A stretch of 46,368 bases of DNA from Desulfuromonadales bacterium (GCA_016931615.1 JAFGEL010000102.1:1-46368), one strand, 5' to 3'. Positions 15,513 through 24,166 are shown, numbered from the stretch's first letter. Program-made: numbers and translations. The notes: generated by a model not told the origin, from the letters alone.

Positions 15513-16566
15513 TTTTTTTTGCCGCTATCTCGGCCTCGTTCTGTTCTGCGTACTTACATTGACAGCCTGCTCGGATTCCGGCCCAACTGCCGACGCAACT
15601 ATTGAAAGGCCGGAAAAAGTCGTTCCGGTCACGGTTGAAATCATTCATCCGGTTGATCTGACGCAAACGTTTATTTTGCCGGCCGGGCTCGAAGCCTGGG
15701 AAGATCTGGTCATTTCTGCTGAGATCGCCGGCCCCGTCAACAAAATCAATTTTTCCGAAGGGGAGTCGGTTCGCAAGGGGGACGTCCTGCTTGAAATTGA
15801 CCCGGAAACCCTGAAACGTAGCCTGGAACGGGATGAAGAAAATTATGCCGTTACCAAGCGTAAGCTGAAACGTTATCGCGAACTTGAAGTCGAGGGGCTG
15901 ATCAGTCAGCAGGAGTTGGATGAACAGTTGAACCTCGTGACGGCAGCGGAAATGGCTTTAAAAACGACTCGTCTGCAGCTTGACAAGTGCTATCCGCAGG
16001 CTCCCATCAGCGGAATTGTCGATCTTCATTATGTCAGCCGGGGTGAATACGTTGACCCGGGAAAACCTCTGATTCGTCTGGTCCAGGTTGACAAGCTCAA
16101 AGCGATCGCCGCACTCCCGGAAAAAGATGTTTCTTTTCTTAAGGTCGGACAGAAAGTGGAAATCATTCCTGCAGAGATGACCGGGAAGCGGCCTGATAGT
16201 CTTGAAGGGATAATAGAGCACATTGCTTTTTCAGCAGAGGAGGCGACCAGAACCTATCGCACAAAAATAGCGGTTGACAACTCTTCCGGACAACTCCGTT
16301 CCGGTATGATCGTGCGGGCCCGCTTTGTTCGTCAGCGCTTCCACCAGGTTCTGGCGGTACCGCTCTATGCCGTGATTGAGCGTGACGGAGAAAAATTAGT
16401 CTTTGTCGAAAAGGACAATATCGCCAGAAAGATCAGGGTCAGAACCGGTCCTTCAGTCGATCAACGGATTGTTATCGAATCAGGGCTGAGTGACGGCCAG
16501 CGTTTGATTGTCAAGGGTCAGCAACTGCTGATTGACGGAGCCAAAATCGCTGTTCAGGAGAATTGA
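15499..16566 (+). CDS. RND efflux periplasmic adaptor (membrane fusion lipoprotein)
   Basis: The 355-residue protein starts with a lipoprotein signal ending LTLTACSDS (lipobox LTAC, Cys about residue 24), so it should be lipid-anchored. It then has the adaptor order: barrel-sandwich/lipoyl half (ISAEIAGPVNKINFSEGESVRKGDVL), an alpha-hairpin (about 110-155, with VEGLISQQELDEQL), the second lipoyl half (QAPISGIVDLHYVSRGEYV) and a beta-barrel domain. It links the RND pump to the TolC-like channel. The start is TTG 15499, well supported by AGGAG at 15487-15491, and lies inside the 3' end of the channel gene. Confidence 0.88.
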   Translation: MKPCNFFCRYLGLVLFCVLTLTACSDSGPTADATIERPEKVVPVTVEIIHPVDLTQTFILPAGLEAWEDLVISAEIAGPVNKINFSEGESVRKGDVLLEIDPETLKRSLERDEENYAVTKRKLKRYRELEVEGLISQQELDEQLNLVTAAEMALKTTRLQLDKCYPQAPISGIVDLHYVSRGEYVDPGKPLIRLVQVDKLKAIAALPEKDVSFLKVGQKVEIIPAEMTGKRPDSLEGIIEHIAFSAEEATRTYRTKIAVDNSSGQLRSGMIVRARFVRQRFHQVLAVPLYAVIERDGEKLVFVEKDNIARKIRVRTGPSVDQRIVIESGLSDGQRLIVKGQQLLIDGAKIAVQEN

Positions 16567-16569
16567 GCG

Positions 16570-19500
16570 ATGCTGATATCTGATGCTGCCATCGATCGAC
16601 GCAGTACGGTTTTCGCCCTGATGCTGATCATTCTGGTGGTTGGAGTCTACAGTTATATTGTTCTGCCTCGCGAATCTACGCCTGACATTACCATTCCCTA
16701 CGTCCTGGTTGTGACCCCCTACGAAGGGGTTTCTTCCGGGGATATCGAAAGCCTCATCACCCACCCGATAGAGCGCAAGCTTAAAGGGCTCAAAAACGTC
16801 GAGGAGATCCGTTCGGTCAGCGCTGAAGGCTCGTCGATGATCACCATCGAATTCACTCCGGACGTTGATATTGATAATGCCCTGCAGTGGGTGCGGGACA
16901 AGGTTGACCAGGCTAAGGGTGATCTGCCGACCGACCTGGAAAACGACCCCTCGATTCTCGAAATCAACATGGCCGAATTTCCGATTCTAATGGTCGCCGT
17001 CTCCGGTCCCGTCGATGAAACTGTCCTGAAAAAAATCGGTGAGGAACTTGAGGATCGGATTGAGCAGATTTCCGGGGTTCTCGATGTGGTTATCACAGGT
17101 GGTCGGGAACGCGAAATCTGCGTTGAGTTTGATCCCGATCGGTTGTTTGCGTACCGCATCTCTCTGGGTGAGGTGATCCGTGCCATCCAGCAGGAAAATG
17201 TCAACATTCCCGGCGGCAGCATCGATATCGGTCAGGGTAAATATCTGCTGAGAATTCCGGGTGAATTTACCGATCCGGCCGAGATCGACAACCTCGTGTT
17301 AACCACCCGTAACGGCAAAGTTATCTACTTCAAGGATGTCGCCGATATCGTCGATTCTTTTGAGGATCGCACCAGCCAAGCTCGGATCGGTGGTGTGCAG
17401 AGTGTTTCACTGGCCATCAAAAAACGTACGGGTGCAAACATTATCGAGGTTGCCGACCGCGTCTTTGCCGTTTTGCAGCTGGCAGATCAGCAGACCCCTC
17501 CCGGCATCGAACTGTCTATCACCCTCAACCAGTCCAAAGATATTCGGCGCATGGTTTCCGAGTTGGAAAACAACATCATCACCGGGCTGATTCTGGTCGT
17601 CACGGTGCTGTTTCTGTTCCTCGGCCTGCGCAATTCGATTTTTGCCGCACTGGCGATTCCATTCTCGATGCTGATATCCTTCTCGGTCCTGCAACTGCTT
17701 GGTATCACCCTCAACATGGTGGTGCTGTTCAGCCTGATTCTGGCCCTGGGGATGCTGGTCGACAATGCGATTGTTATTGTCGAAAACATCTATCGTCACA
17801 TGCAGGAAGGTAACTCAGGGACTCAAGCCGCAAAAATTGCCGCCGCCGAAGTCGGTTGGCCGATTATCAGCTCCACGTTAACGACGCTTTGCGCATTTTT
17901 CCCCATGACTTTCTGGCCCGGCATTATGGGTGAGTTCATGAAATACCTGCCGATCACCCTGATCGTCACCCTCAGCGCATCACTTTTTGTCGCCCTGGTG
18001 ATCAATCCTACACTGTGCGGGCATTTCATGTCCCTGGGAGGAAATGCTGATCTCACCGTACGCGAACCGGCCAGAATCGTACAATTTTACGGTCGCTCGC
18101 TGATCTGGGCTTTACAGCATCGTTTACTGGTGATCTGTGCTTCTTTCCTGTTGCTGATCGCTATCGTCAGTGCTTACGCTGTCCTCGGACACGGTATTGA
18201 GCTGTTTCCAGACATTGAACCGAACCGGGCGTTTGTCGAAATCAAGGCCCCAGAGGGGACCAATCTTGAGGCCGGCAACAGCTTGGCCCTCAAAGTTGAA
18301 AGCTACGCTCTTCAGGAACCCGATATTCGCTATGTGGTGACTGAAGTCGGCGTCTCCAGTAGCGATCGTGGTGGTGGGGACAGCGTCCAGTCCAATTTAA
18401 GTAAGATCACCCTCGACTTTCTGGAGCGGGATGAACGGGCGGAAGATTCCCGCGCTGTCCTCGACCGATTACGTAATAAGGTCGTGCCGCTCTCAGGAGC
18501 TGAATTTAAAGTCGAAAAGCAGGAGGAAGGTCCGCCCACGGGTCCACCGGTCAGTGTTGAAATCAGTGGTGAAAATATCGATATCCTCGATCGCCTGGTT
18601 GCTGAAGCCCGTCTGTTGATTAAAGATGTTCCTGGCCTGGTTGACTTGAAAGATGATTTCGCCAAGGCGAAACCGGAAATCCGAGTTAACGTTGATCGGG
18701 AAAAGGCCAGCCTGTTGCAGCTTTCAACGGCAGAAATATCAGAAATGGTTAAAGCGGCTATCAGTGGCACCAAACTGGGAGTCTACCGCGAAGGTGAAGA
18801 TGAGTATGACATCATCGCCCGGATGCCCGAACAACGACGCACCTCAATCGCCGATATCGAAAACCTGCTAGTCCCGGCCATTGACGGTTCGCCGGTTCCC
18901 CTGTCGACCATTGCCGACATTCGCTTGAGTACCGGATTCGGTTCAATCAGACACATCGACCAGAAACGCGTGGTGACGATCACGGCAGAGACGTTCGGCC
19001 GTAACAGTAACGAAGTCCTGCTTGAGGTCCAGCAGCGCCTTGAAAATCTGCAGTTGCCGTCCGGTTACCGGGTTCATTATTCCGGCGAGCAGGAAGAACA
19101 ACAGAAAGCCAGTGCTTTTCTGGCCAAAGCCTTTGTCGCCGCATTGCTATTGATCATGCTGGTACTGATCACCCAATTCAACTCGGTGCTGCAGACACTG
19201 ATCGTCATGACGTCGATTGTTCTTTCTCTGACCGGGGTTTTTCTCGGCTTGATGATCACCGTGACTCCTTTCGGCATTATTATGACCGGTATCGGGGTTA
19301 TTTCTCTGGCCGGAGTCGTCGTCAATAACGCAATTGTTCTGATCGATTACATCAACCAGCTTTTAAGGGAAGGGATGGAGCTCAATGCCGCTCTGGTTCG
19401 CGCCGGGACAGTACGTTTTCGCCCGGTTCTGCTGACTGCGGTCACCACCATCCTCGGACTGCTGCCGATGGCCGTGGGCGTCAGTTTTGACTTTAAAACC

Positions 19501-19677
19501 CTGAGTTGGGAGATCGGTGGCGAATCTGCCGACTGGTGGGGACCGATGGCCGTCGCGGTAATTTTCGGGCTGGCGTTCGCAACCTTGTTGACGCTGGTCG
19601 TCATCCCGGTGCTCTACTCCTTGGCAGAATCGGCAAAGGGAAAATTCTGGCGATCCGGACAGAGCCGAAACCTGTAA
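16570..19677 (+). CDS. RND-family multidrug/hydrophobe efflux pump, inner-membrane subunit
   Basis: The protein of 1035 residues has full RND length, with 12 membrane segments and two large periplasmic loops. The N-terminus (MLISDAAIDRRSTVFALMLI) leads into TM1. TM4 contains LGMLVDNAIVIVENIYRH, which keeps the first proton-relay Asp but has Asn at the second. The second half carries GVVVNNAIVLIDYINQLL in TM10, and the family signature FFPMTFWPGIMGEF follows TM5. It is driven by the proton motive force and exports substrates from the periplasm or inner leaflet. AGGAG upstream supports ATG 16570. With tetR, channel and adaptor it forms a four-gene operon with no internal gap over 4 nt. HAE1 subfamily; the substrate is unknown. 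Confidence 0.92.
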   Translation: MLISDAAIDRRSTVFALMLIILVVGVYSYIVLPRESTPDITIPYVLVVTPYEGVSSGDIESLITHPIERKLKGLKNVEEIRSVSAEGSSMITIEFTPDVDIDNALQWVRDKVDQAKGDLPTDLENDPSILEINMAEFPILMVAVSGPVDETVLKKIGEELEDRIEQISGVLDVVITGGREREICVEFDPDRLFAYRISLGEVIRAIQQENVNIPGGSIDIGQGKYLLRIPGEFTDPAEIDNLVLTTRNGKVIYFKDVADIVDSFEDRTSQARIGGVQSVSLAIKKRTGANIIEVADRVFAVLQLADQQTPPGIELSITLNQSKDIRRMVSELENNIITGLILVVTVLFLFLGLRNSIFAALAIPFSMLISFSVLQLLGITLNMVVLFSLILALGMLVDNAIVIVENIYRHMQEGNSGTQAAKIAAAEVGWPIISSTLTTLCAFFPMTFWPGIMGEFMKYLPITLIVTLSASLFVALVINPTLCGHFMSLGGNADLTVREPARIVQFYGRSLIWALQHRLLVICASFLLLIAIVSAYAVLGHGIELFPDIEPNRAFVEIKAPEGTNLEAGNSLALKVESYALQEPDIRYVVTEVGVSSSDRGGGDSVQSNLSKITLDFLERDERAEDSRAVLDRLRNKVVPLSGAEFKVEKQEEGPPTGPPVSVEISGENIDILDRLVAEARLLIKDVPGLVDLKDDFAKAKPEIRVNVDREKASLLQLSTAEISEMVKAAISGTKLGVYREGEDEYDIIARMPEQRRTSIADIENLLVPAIDGSPVPLSTIADIRLSTGFGSIRHIDQKRVVTITAETFGRNSNEVLLEVQQRLENLQLPSGYRVHYSGEQEEQQKASAFLAKAFVAALLLIMLVLITQFNSVLQTLIVMTSIVLSLTGVFLGLMITVTPFGIIMTGIGVISLAGVVVNNAIVLIDYINQLLREGMELNAALVRAGTVRFRPVLLTAVTTILGLLPMAVGVSFDFKTLSWEIGGESADWWGPMAVAVIFGLAFATLLTLVVIPVLYSLAESAKGKFWRSGQSRNL

Positions 19678-19810
19678 TGTGATGATCCTCTGGTTGACTC
19701 AAGTTAAGTCCCAGGAAAGAGTTCATGCGACTCTGAAAATGGAATTTCCGCACGCCGCTCGAGTAAAAAGGATAACCAGTATCGGGTGAAAAATCGGACG
19801 CAACTCTTAA

Positions 19811-19839
19811 TTGACATGGACAAAGGCTTGCGGTAGAAG
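19811..19839 (+). promoter_or_regulatory. Promoter of the aminotransferase gene
   Basis: TTGACA (19811-19816) and TAGAAG (19834-19839) have an ideal 17-bp spacing and lie in the 257-nt gap after the RND gene. The predicted leader is about 90 nt. No convincing terminator separates the RND gene from this promoter, and I see no gene in the gap. Confidence 0.5.
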
Positions 19840-19934
19840 AGGGCTGCAATTTCCATCAGTTTTATTGTGCTTGCGACAACTCGCCGTTGTCCTCCACAGA
19901 CCCATCACACCATGCGGAAGAAAGGTAAACTGGT

Positions 19935-21125
19935 ATGTTCGAGAATGTTCAAACTGCACCCGCCGATCCTATTCTCGGCCTGACCGAACTGTTCAAGGCT
20001 GATCCGAACCCCGACAAAATCAATCTGTCTGTCGGCGTCTATCAGGACGCGACCGGCAAAACTCCGGTCCTGAAAACCGTCAAGGAAGCGGAGAAGCGGA
20101 TTCTCGAACAGGAAAATTCCAAAGGCTATCTGCCGATGACCGGGGAACCGGTCTACTGTGCACAGGTTCAGGAGTTGCTCTTTGGGGAAGGGCACGAAAT
20201 CATTACCAGCAAACGGGCCGCAACGGCTCAATGTCCTGGTGGAACGGGTGCTTTAAGAGTAGCCGGTGATTACCTTGTCAAGCTGCATCCCGGAGCAAAA
20301 ATATGGTTGAGCAATCCGACCTGGGCTAACCACAACACCATTTTTGAAGCTGCCGGTCTGACCTGTGAAAAATACAGTTATCGTGACCCTCAAACGAACG
20401 GGCTCGATTTTACAGCTATGTGTGAGTCGATCAAGACCATTCCCAGCGGCGATATCATTCTGCTTCATGGCTGCTGTCATAATCCGACAGGTATCGATCC
20501 AACCCCCGAGCAGTGGGCGCAACTTGGCGATCTGTTGGCCGAACGGGGCATTCTGCCGCTGGTCGACTTTGCTTATCAGGGGCTTGCCGACGGAGTTGAG
20601 GAAGATCGGGCCGGGCTACTTGAATTGACCAAAAAGGTCAAACAAATGCTGATCTGTTCCAGCTTTTCCAAAAACTTTGGTCTTTATCGTGAGAGAACCG
20701 GGGCACTGACAGTGGTCGCCGATAATCCCGATCAGGCCGGGACGGTCATGAGCCAGGTGAAGCTGCGCATTCGTTATAATTACTCAAATCCACCCTCCCA
20801 CGGTGGGCAGATTGTTGCGGTCGTTTTGAGCGACAAACAACTCAGAGCTCAGTGGCTGGAAGAGGTTGCAGACATTCGCAACCGCATCAATGAAATGCGT
20901 CATCTGTTTGTCAAAACCCTGAAGGAAAAAGGGGTCACCCAGGATTTCTCCTCAATCATCGAACAGCGGGGCATGTTCAGTTTTTCCGGTTTGACCAAGG
21001 AACAGGTCGATCGCCTGCGTGAGGAATATTCAATCTACATCGTCGGCTCCGGACGGATTAATGTCGCCGGAATGACGCCGAGTAACATGGACAGGCTGTG
21101 CGAAGCAATTAAGGCGGTTCTTTAA
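19935..21125 (+). CDS. Aspartate/aromatic-amino-acid aminotransferase (AspC/TyrB type)
   Basis: This is a class I PLP-dependent aminotransferase of subgroup I-alpha that interconverts aspartate or aromatic amino acids with their oxo acids. The 396-residue protein has the opening DPILGLTELFKADPNPDKINLSVGVY. It then has NPTWANHNTIFEAAGL, HGCCHNPTGIDPT (cofactor Asn region), VDFAYQGLADG and the PLP-lysine motif SSFSKNFGLYRERTGA. The C-terminal GSGRINVAGM contains the substrate-binding Arg. These signatures match E. coli AspC/TyrB more closely than the I-gamma enzymes common in Gram-positives. Substrate preference between Asp and Tyr/Phe cannot be decided. It is a monocistronic gene with its own promoter. 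Confidence 0.92.
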   Translation: MFENVQTAPADPILGLTELFKADPNPDKINLSVGVYQDATGKTPVLKTVKEAEKRILEQENSKGYLPMTGEPVYCAQVQELLFGEGHEIITSKRAATAQCPGGTGALRVAGDYLVKLHPGAKIWLSNPTWANHNTIFEAAGLTCEKYSYRDPQTNGLDFTAMCESIKTIPSGDIILLHGCCHNPTGIDPTPEQWAQLGDLLAERGILPLVDFAYQGLADGVEEDRAGLLELTKKVKQMLICSSFSKNFGLYRERTGALTVVADNPDQAGTVMSQVKLRIRYNYSNPPSHGGQIVAVVLSDKQLRAQWLEEVADIRNRINEMRHLFVKTLKEKGVTQDFSSIIEQRGMFSFSGLTKEQVDRLREEYSIYIVGSGRINVAGMTPSNMDRLCEAIKAVL

Positions 21126-21228
21126 CCACTATGGATCAGCGCCGTGAGTTCGATGCAACTGTCGGCATCGGACTTGCGGACTGCTGCTTACAGCACGTTT
21201 CGAGGCCCACGGATCGCGACATTTTTGC

Positions 21229-21257
21229 TTGACGATCCAGATGAACTTTGTTAGAAA
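21229..21257 (+). promoter_or_regulatory. Promoter of tRNA-Gln
   Basis: TTGACG (21229-21234) and TAGAAA (21252-21257) are separated by 17 bp. The predicted start is about 9 nt before the tRNA. The preceding 100 nt after the aminotransferase stop hold nothing else I can name. Confidence 0.55.
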
Positions 21258-21272
21258 TTCTTTCTCTTTTGA

Positions 21273-21347
21273 TGGGGCGTCGCCAAGCGGTAAGGCACCG
21301 GATTTTGATTCCGGCATTCCCAGGTTCGAATCCTGGCGCCCCAGCCA
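21273..21347 (+). tRNA. tRNA-Gln (TTG)
   Basis: The acceptor arms TGGGGCG (21273-21279) and CGCCCCA (21337-21343) pair fully. The D arm is GCC/GGC, and the anticodon arm CCGGA-TTTTGAT-TCCGG gives anticodon TTG. The T arm is CCAGG-TTCGAAT-CCTGG, the discriminator is G, and CCA is encoded. The weak first pair (T-A) is typical of tRNA-Gln. Confidence 0.95.
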
Positions 21348-21388
21348 TAGTTTCGATTGAGTTCCTGCTATCCTGAGGGATGGCACTT

Positions 21389-21420
21389 AAAAGGATGAAG
21401 TTTTTTTGCTTCATCCTTTT
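21389..21420. terminator. Bidirectional-type terminator after tRNA-Gln
   Basis: The perfect 12-bp inverted repeat AAAAGGATGAAG (21389-21400) / CTTCATCCTTTT (21409-21420) has a T-rich 8-nt loop. The A and T ends of the arms could act as the slippery tract in either direction. Confidence 0.75.
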
Positions 21421-21461
21421 CTCTTTTGAACCACATAACACCAGCCGACAGGAATGCTGAC

Positions 21462-22418
21462 ATGTCCGAGATAATCAATGAACCGATTGATCCGACTGAA
21501 TTTCGTTTCTGGCATGCCCCGGAAGGGATGTCCTTAACTACGGGTGAAAAGAGTGAAATCCCGATCCCGCAGATCCCGCTACCGATTAGAACGGCAGACA
21601 TGCCTGAAAGCAGCGCGCCGACAGAAAAAGCGATAGGGGACGGCATCTATGAGTATCTGAGCCGTTTTCCGTTCTGTCAGCACGCCGAAGATTACGCCAG
21701 AATACTTCATCTGGCTTATCCTTTCCTGATTTCAGATATCGGGTCTCAATTGATTCTTCTCGATGTCAAGCAGGTTAAACCTGAGGGTTTGAAAAAGAAG
21801 ATCGCCCTGTTGAAAATTCTCAATCATCTTGAACGCGACAATTTTGGGTTACTGCATAAAATCGGCCAGGCGTATTTTGATTTGGCAATGCATTTTTCTG
21901 AATTGACAAGGGTTAAATTTCACTTGAAAGAGGCTCGGGTGTGGCTGGAAAACGCTCGCCGGACCAATGCCGCAGACATAAATAACCTCAATCTTCTCGG
22001 GCAGGTCTGTTATCTGAACGGAGCCTACCATCAGGCGCGCCTCTATTGGCAGATCGCCCTGAAACAGCTTGAAGATGACGCCATCAGAGAGAAATTAACT
22101 GCGAAACTGGCAAACATCGATGCTGAAAATCTGCCCGGGCAGCCTCTCGTTCATGATCTTGAGCAAGTTGCGGCGGCGATTGAGCATGCCAACCTCGAGG
22201 AGTTTATTGCAGCCAGGCAGATCCTGGAACATCTGGATCTTGTCGGTGACCTGACCCGTGAATTGCCTAATCCGGAGTTTTATTATCTGCTGGGCTTATG
22301 CCGGGAAAAATGTGATGATGTCAGCGGAGCGTTTGAAGCCTACAGCATGGCCACACAACTGGATAAGAACCACGCTTTGGCACAGGACGCCTTAAACCGT
22401 ATTCATAACCAGGGCTAG
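21462..22418 (+). CDS. TPR-repeat protein
   Basis: The 318-residue protein has no signal peptide. After a Pro-rich, probably disordered N-terminus (residues 1-60), it consists of helices with tetratricopeptide-like periodicity. The clearest repeats are ARVWLENARRTNAADINNLN, GQVCYLNGAYHQARLYWQIA (about residues 165-205) and a C-terminal YYLLGLCREKCDDVSGAFEA, YSMATQLDKNHALAQDA. TPR proteins are scaffolds, and no partner is evident. ATG 21462 with AGGA 8 nt upstream is preferred to the TTG at 21426. A small membrane-protein gene follows after 9 nt, so the two are probably co-transcribed. Confidence 0.7.
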   Translation: MSEIINEPIDPTEFRFWHAPEGMSLTTGEKSEIPIPQIPLPIRTADMPESSAPTEKAIGDGIYEYLSRFPFCQHAEDYARILHLAYPFLISDIGSQLILLDVKQVKPEGLKKKIALLKILNHLERDNFGLLHKIGQAYFDLAMHFSELTRVKFHLKEARVWLENARRTNAADINNLNLLGQVCYLNGAYHQARLYWQIALKQLEDDAIREKLTAKLANIDAENLPGQPLVHDLEQVAAAIEHANLEEFIAARQILEHLDLVGDLTRELPNPEFYYLLGLCREKCDDVSGAFEAYSMATQLDKNHALAQDALNRIHNQG

Positions 22419-22427
22419 AGGGAATCC

Positions 22428-22622
22428 ATGGAGCCGATCCGTTTTGCCGATATCCTTTTTACCGTACTGACATTGTTGGTCATTTACCTCATTCTGTTTC
22501 TGGTCAACAAAGCCCGACGGCAAAAGAAGTCCACTGAAGACCAGCTTACAAAAGACCATAATATAGAGGCGGATGAGTCTCAGGACAATTTGAACACAGC
22601 TGAAAAAGAGGAATCGTTATGA
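22428..22622 (+). CDS. Small single-span membrane protein
   Basis: The product has 64 residues. A short N-terminus is followed by one hydrophobic helix (residues 8-26, DILFTVLTLLVIYLILFLV), then a basic stop-transfer patch (NKARRQKK) and a highly charged acidic tail. It resembles no family I can name. The GAGGGA ribosome binding site and the position 9 nt after the TPR gene make it credible as a real gene, possibly a membrane anchor for the TPR protein (inferred). Confidence 0.55.
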   Translation: MEPIRFADILFTVLTLLVIYLILFLVNKARRQKKSTEDQLTKDHNIEADESQDNLNTAEKEESL

Positions 22623-22626
22623 TTAT

Positions 22627-22649
22627 AAGGCTCGTTTTAAACGGGCCTT
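22627..22649 (+). terminator. Hairpin after the small membrane protein gene
   Basis: AAGGCTCG (22627-22634) pairs with CGGGCCTT (22642-22649) with one G-T pair and a TTTTAAA loop. Only a short pyrimidine tract (TCTC) follows, so termination may be partial. The next gene starts 17 nt later on the same strand. Confidence 0.5.
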
Positions 22650-22665
22650 TCTCATATCGGCCTGA

Positions 22666-23970
22666 ATGAAAACCGAAACTCTGCAAAAAAAAGTCAGCAA
22701 ACTCTTTAAAAGCAGTGATGCCCTCTCAGTCCTGGCTGACATCATCGGACAGTCCCATTCTCCTTTCTGGCTGGTCGGGGGATGTCTACGCGACCTTCTT
22801 CTTGAAAGCCCCATCAGCGACATTGATCTGATCAGCTGCGATGATCCGACCCCGGTTGCACGGCAATGGTCCTCCCGAGCTGATGGTCACTGGTTCTGGC
22901 TTGATTCTGAACGACTGCAGAGCCGGGTTGTGCTGAGGGACTCAACTTGTGTGGATTTTTCAGTTTTTCGCGCAAGAACTCTTCATGAAGATCTTAAACT
23001 GCGCGATTTCACCATCAACTCAATGGCGTTCCCGGTTTCAAAGGTCGATTTGACTCTGATTGACCCCCTTGACGGTTTGTCTGATTTAGCCAAAAAGATG
23101 CTCAGGTTGTCATCAGTTGAAAGCTATTCCCATGACCCGTTGCGAATGATGAAAGGCATTCGGCATGCCGTCACCCTGGATTTCGACTACCTGCCGGAAA
23201 CCTGGAGAATGATCGGGATTCATGCCGAAAAGTTGTCGTGTATTGCGGGAGAAAGAATCAGAGAAGAGCTGTTCAAGATCCTGTCGGCGCAAGATTGTCT
23301 GCGGGGCATTGACCTGCTGTATAAATCCGGTCTGCTTGACGAATTGTTTAAGCCCCTGACTCCGATCACGGATTGGTGTCAAATCCTGAAGCAGCTCAAA
23401 GCGCTGTCATCAACACTGAATGTCCTGAAAGAGACCGGAAAAACCAACCGCGAAGCTCATGAAAGAAGAATCGGGGTAGCTGATACGAGCCTGTTTCTGC
23501 TGATTGAACTGCTGAAGCTATCCCCTCCGGGCAACCTGTCAAAGTTGCTGCAACAGACCTTACGGTTAAGTCGCAATGAACAGCGACTGATCACGCAACT
23601 CTTGGCTGAAACAAACACTGCCCATGACACCTGTAAACTTTTACAGCAGAATCTGCCACAACGCCGCACCGCTCTGGTCGTTGAGGAACTGCAACCTTTT
23701 GCTCTGGAAAAAATCCTCTATTGGTGTGTCTGCCCTGAGCGCCTGGCTTACCCTAAAGCGATTCAGGCCTATAAGTGTTTTCTGCGGGAACAATCATACG
23801 GACGGGTAGCGGATTTACTCCCAGGAGACGAACTCAAACGTTGGGTTGATGTGACCGATAACTCGACTCTAGGGCAAAGGCTGAAGAAAATCAAACGAGC
23901 CGAGATTGATGGTCTTATCAGTTCACGCGAAGACGCCATAGAATGGCTCAGGACGCAAATAAGCGATTGA
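22666..23970 (+). CDS. tRNA nucleotidyltransferase / poly(A) polymerase family protein
   Basis: This is a class II nucleotidyltransferase of the CCA-adding enzyme/poly(A) polymerase family, 434 residues. Visible motifs are LVGGCLRDLLLESPISDIDLI (G-G and metal-binding DxD, about residues 37-58), LRDFTINSMAF (residues 109-119), the LIDPLDGLSDLAKKMLR helix and SHDPLRMMKGIRHA. These are the head and neck domains that select ATP or CTP. The tail is not diagnostic, so it could be a full CCA enzyme, a CC- or A-adding enzyme, or a poly(A) polymerase. The tRNAs in this window encode CCA, which would make it a repair enzyme. The ATG has no clear Shine-Dalgarno and follows a hairpin by 17 nt. Confidence 0.82.
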   Translation: MKTETLQKKVSKLFKSSDALSVLADIIGQSHSPFWLVGGCLRDLLLESPISDIDLISCDDPTPVARQWSSRADGHWFWLDSERLQSRVVLRDSTCVDFSVFRARTLHEDLKLRDFTINSMAFPVSKVDLTLIDPLDGLSDLAKKMLRLSSVESYSHDPLRMMKGIRHAVTLDFDYLPETWRMIGIHAEKLSCIAGERIREELFKILSAQDCLRGIDLLYKSGLLDELFKPLTPITDWCQILKQLKALSSTLNVLKETGKTNREAHERRIGVADTSLFLLIELLKLSPPGNLSKLLQQTLRLSRNEQRLITQLLAETNTAHDTCKLLQQNLPQRRTALVVEELQPFALEKILYWCVCPERLAYPKAIQAYKCFLREQSYGRVADLLPGDELKRWVDVTDNSTLGQRLKKIKRAEIDGLISSREDAIEWLRTQISD

Positions 23971-23996
23971 CAAGGCAGAAGTCAGATTACTATACT
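23967..23996 (+). promoter_or_regulatory. Promoter of tRNA-Gly
   Basis: TTGACA (23967-23972) and TATACT (23991-23996) lie 18 bp apart, followed by a GCGCG discriminator typical of stringently controlled stable-RNA promoters. The -35 box contains the TGA stop of the nucleotidyltransferase gene (23968-23970). Confidence 0.7.
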
Positions 23997-24012
23997 GCGC
24001 GAACGAAATTTT

Positions 24013-24088
24013 GCGGGAGTAACTCAGTTGGTAGAGTATCAGCTTCCCAAGCTGAGAGTCGCGGGTTCGAGTCCCGTTTCCCGCTCCA
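24013..24088 (+). tRNA. tRNA-Gly (CCC)
   Basis: The acceptor arms GCGGGAG (24013-24019) and TTCCCGC (24078-24084) pair with one G-T. The anticodon arm TCAGC-TTCCCAA-GCTGA gives anticodon CCC. The T arm is CGGGT/TTCGAGT-type with a GTTCGA core, the discriminator is T, and CCA is encoded. Confidence 0.95.
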
Positions 24089-24094
24089 AATCAG

Positions 24095-24122
24095 AAACCC
24101 CGGACCTGTCCGGGGTTTTTTT
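24095..24122 (+). terminator. Intrinsic terminator after tRNA-Gly
   Basis: AAACCCCGGA (24095-24104) pairs perfectly with TCCGGGGTTT (24109-24118) around a CCTG loop and runs into a T tract. Confidence 0.92.
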
Positions 24123-24154
24123 ATCTGACGGTTTTCTTCTGCTGTAGAAGGCCT

Positions 24155-24160
24155 TATAGT
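24155..24160 (+). promoter_or_regulatory. Candidate -10 box directly before the yacG-like gene
   Basis: TATAGT ends 6 nt before the ATG at 24167, which would place transcription start on or next to the start codon. There is no Shine-Dalgarno. A weak -35 (TTTTCT, 24132-24137) has a 17-bp spacing. A leaderless message is possible but unproven. Confidence 0.35.
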
Positions 24161-24166
24161 AAATAT

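Noticed and set aside
19678-19934. Possible gene or terminator in the gap after the RND pump gene
   Set aside because: Short frames here have no ribosome binding site or recognisable sequence. A small AGAGT/ACTCT hairpin lacks a T run. Only a promoter for the aminotransferase is convincing.
22666-23970. Calling this gene specifically an A-adding or CC-adding enzyme
   Set aside because: The motifs that separate full CCA-adding enzymes from CC-adding, A-adding and poly(A) polymerase forms need an alignment I cannot make here, so only the family is claimed.
9588-24088. tRNA genes as phage or island attachment sites
   Set aside because: No integrase, no repeated tRNA 3' end and no shift in gene content next to any of the three tRNAs.
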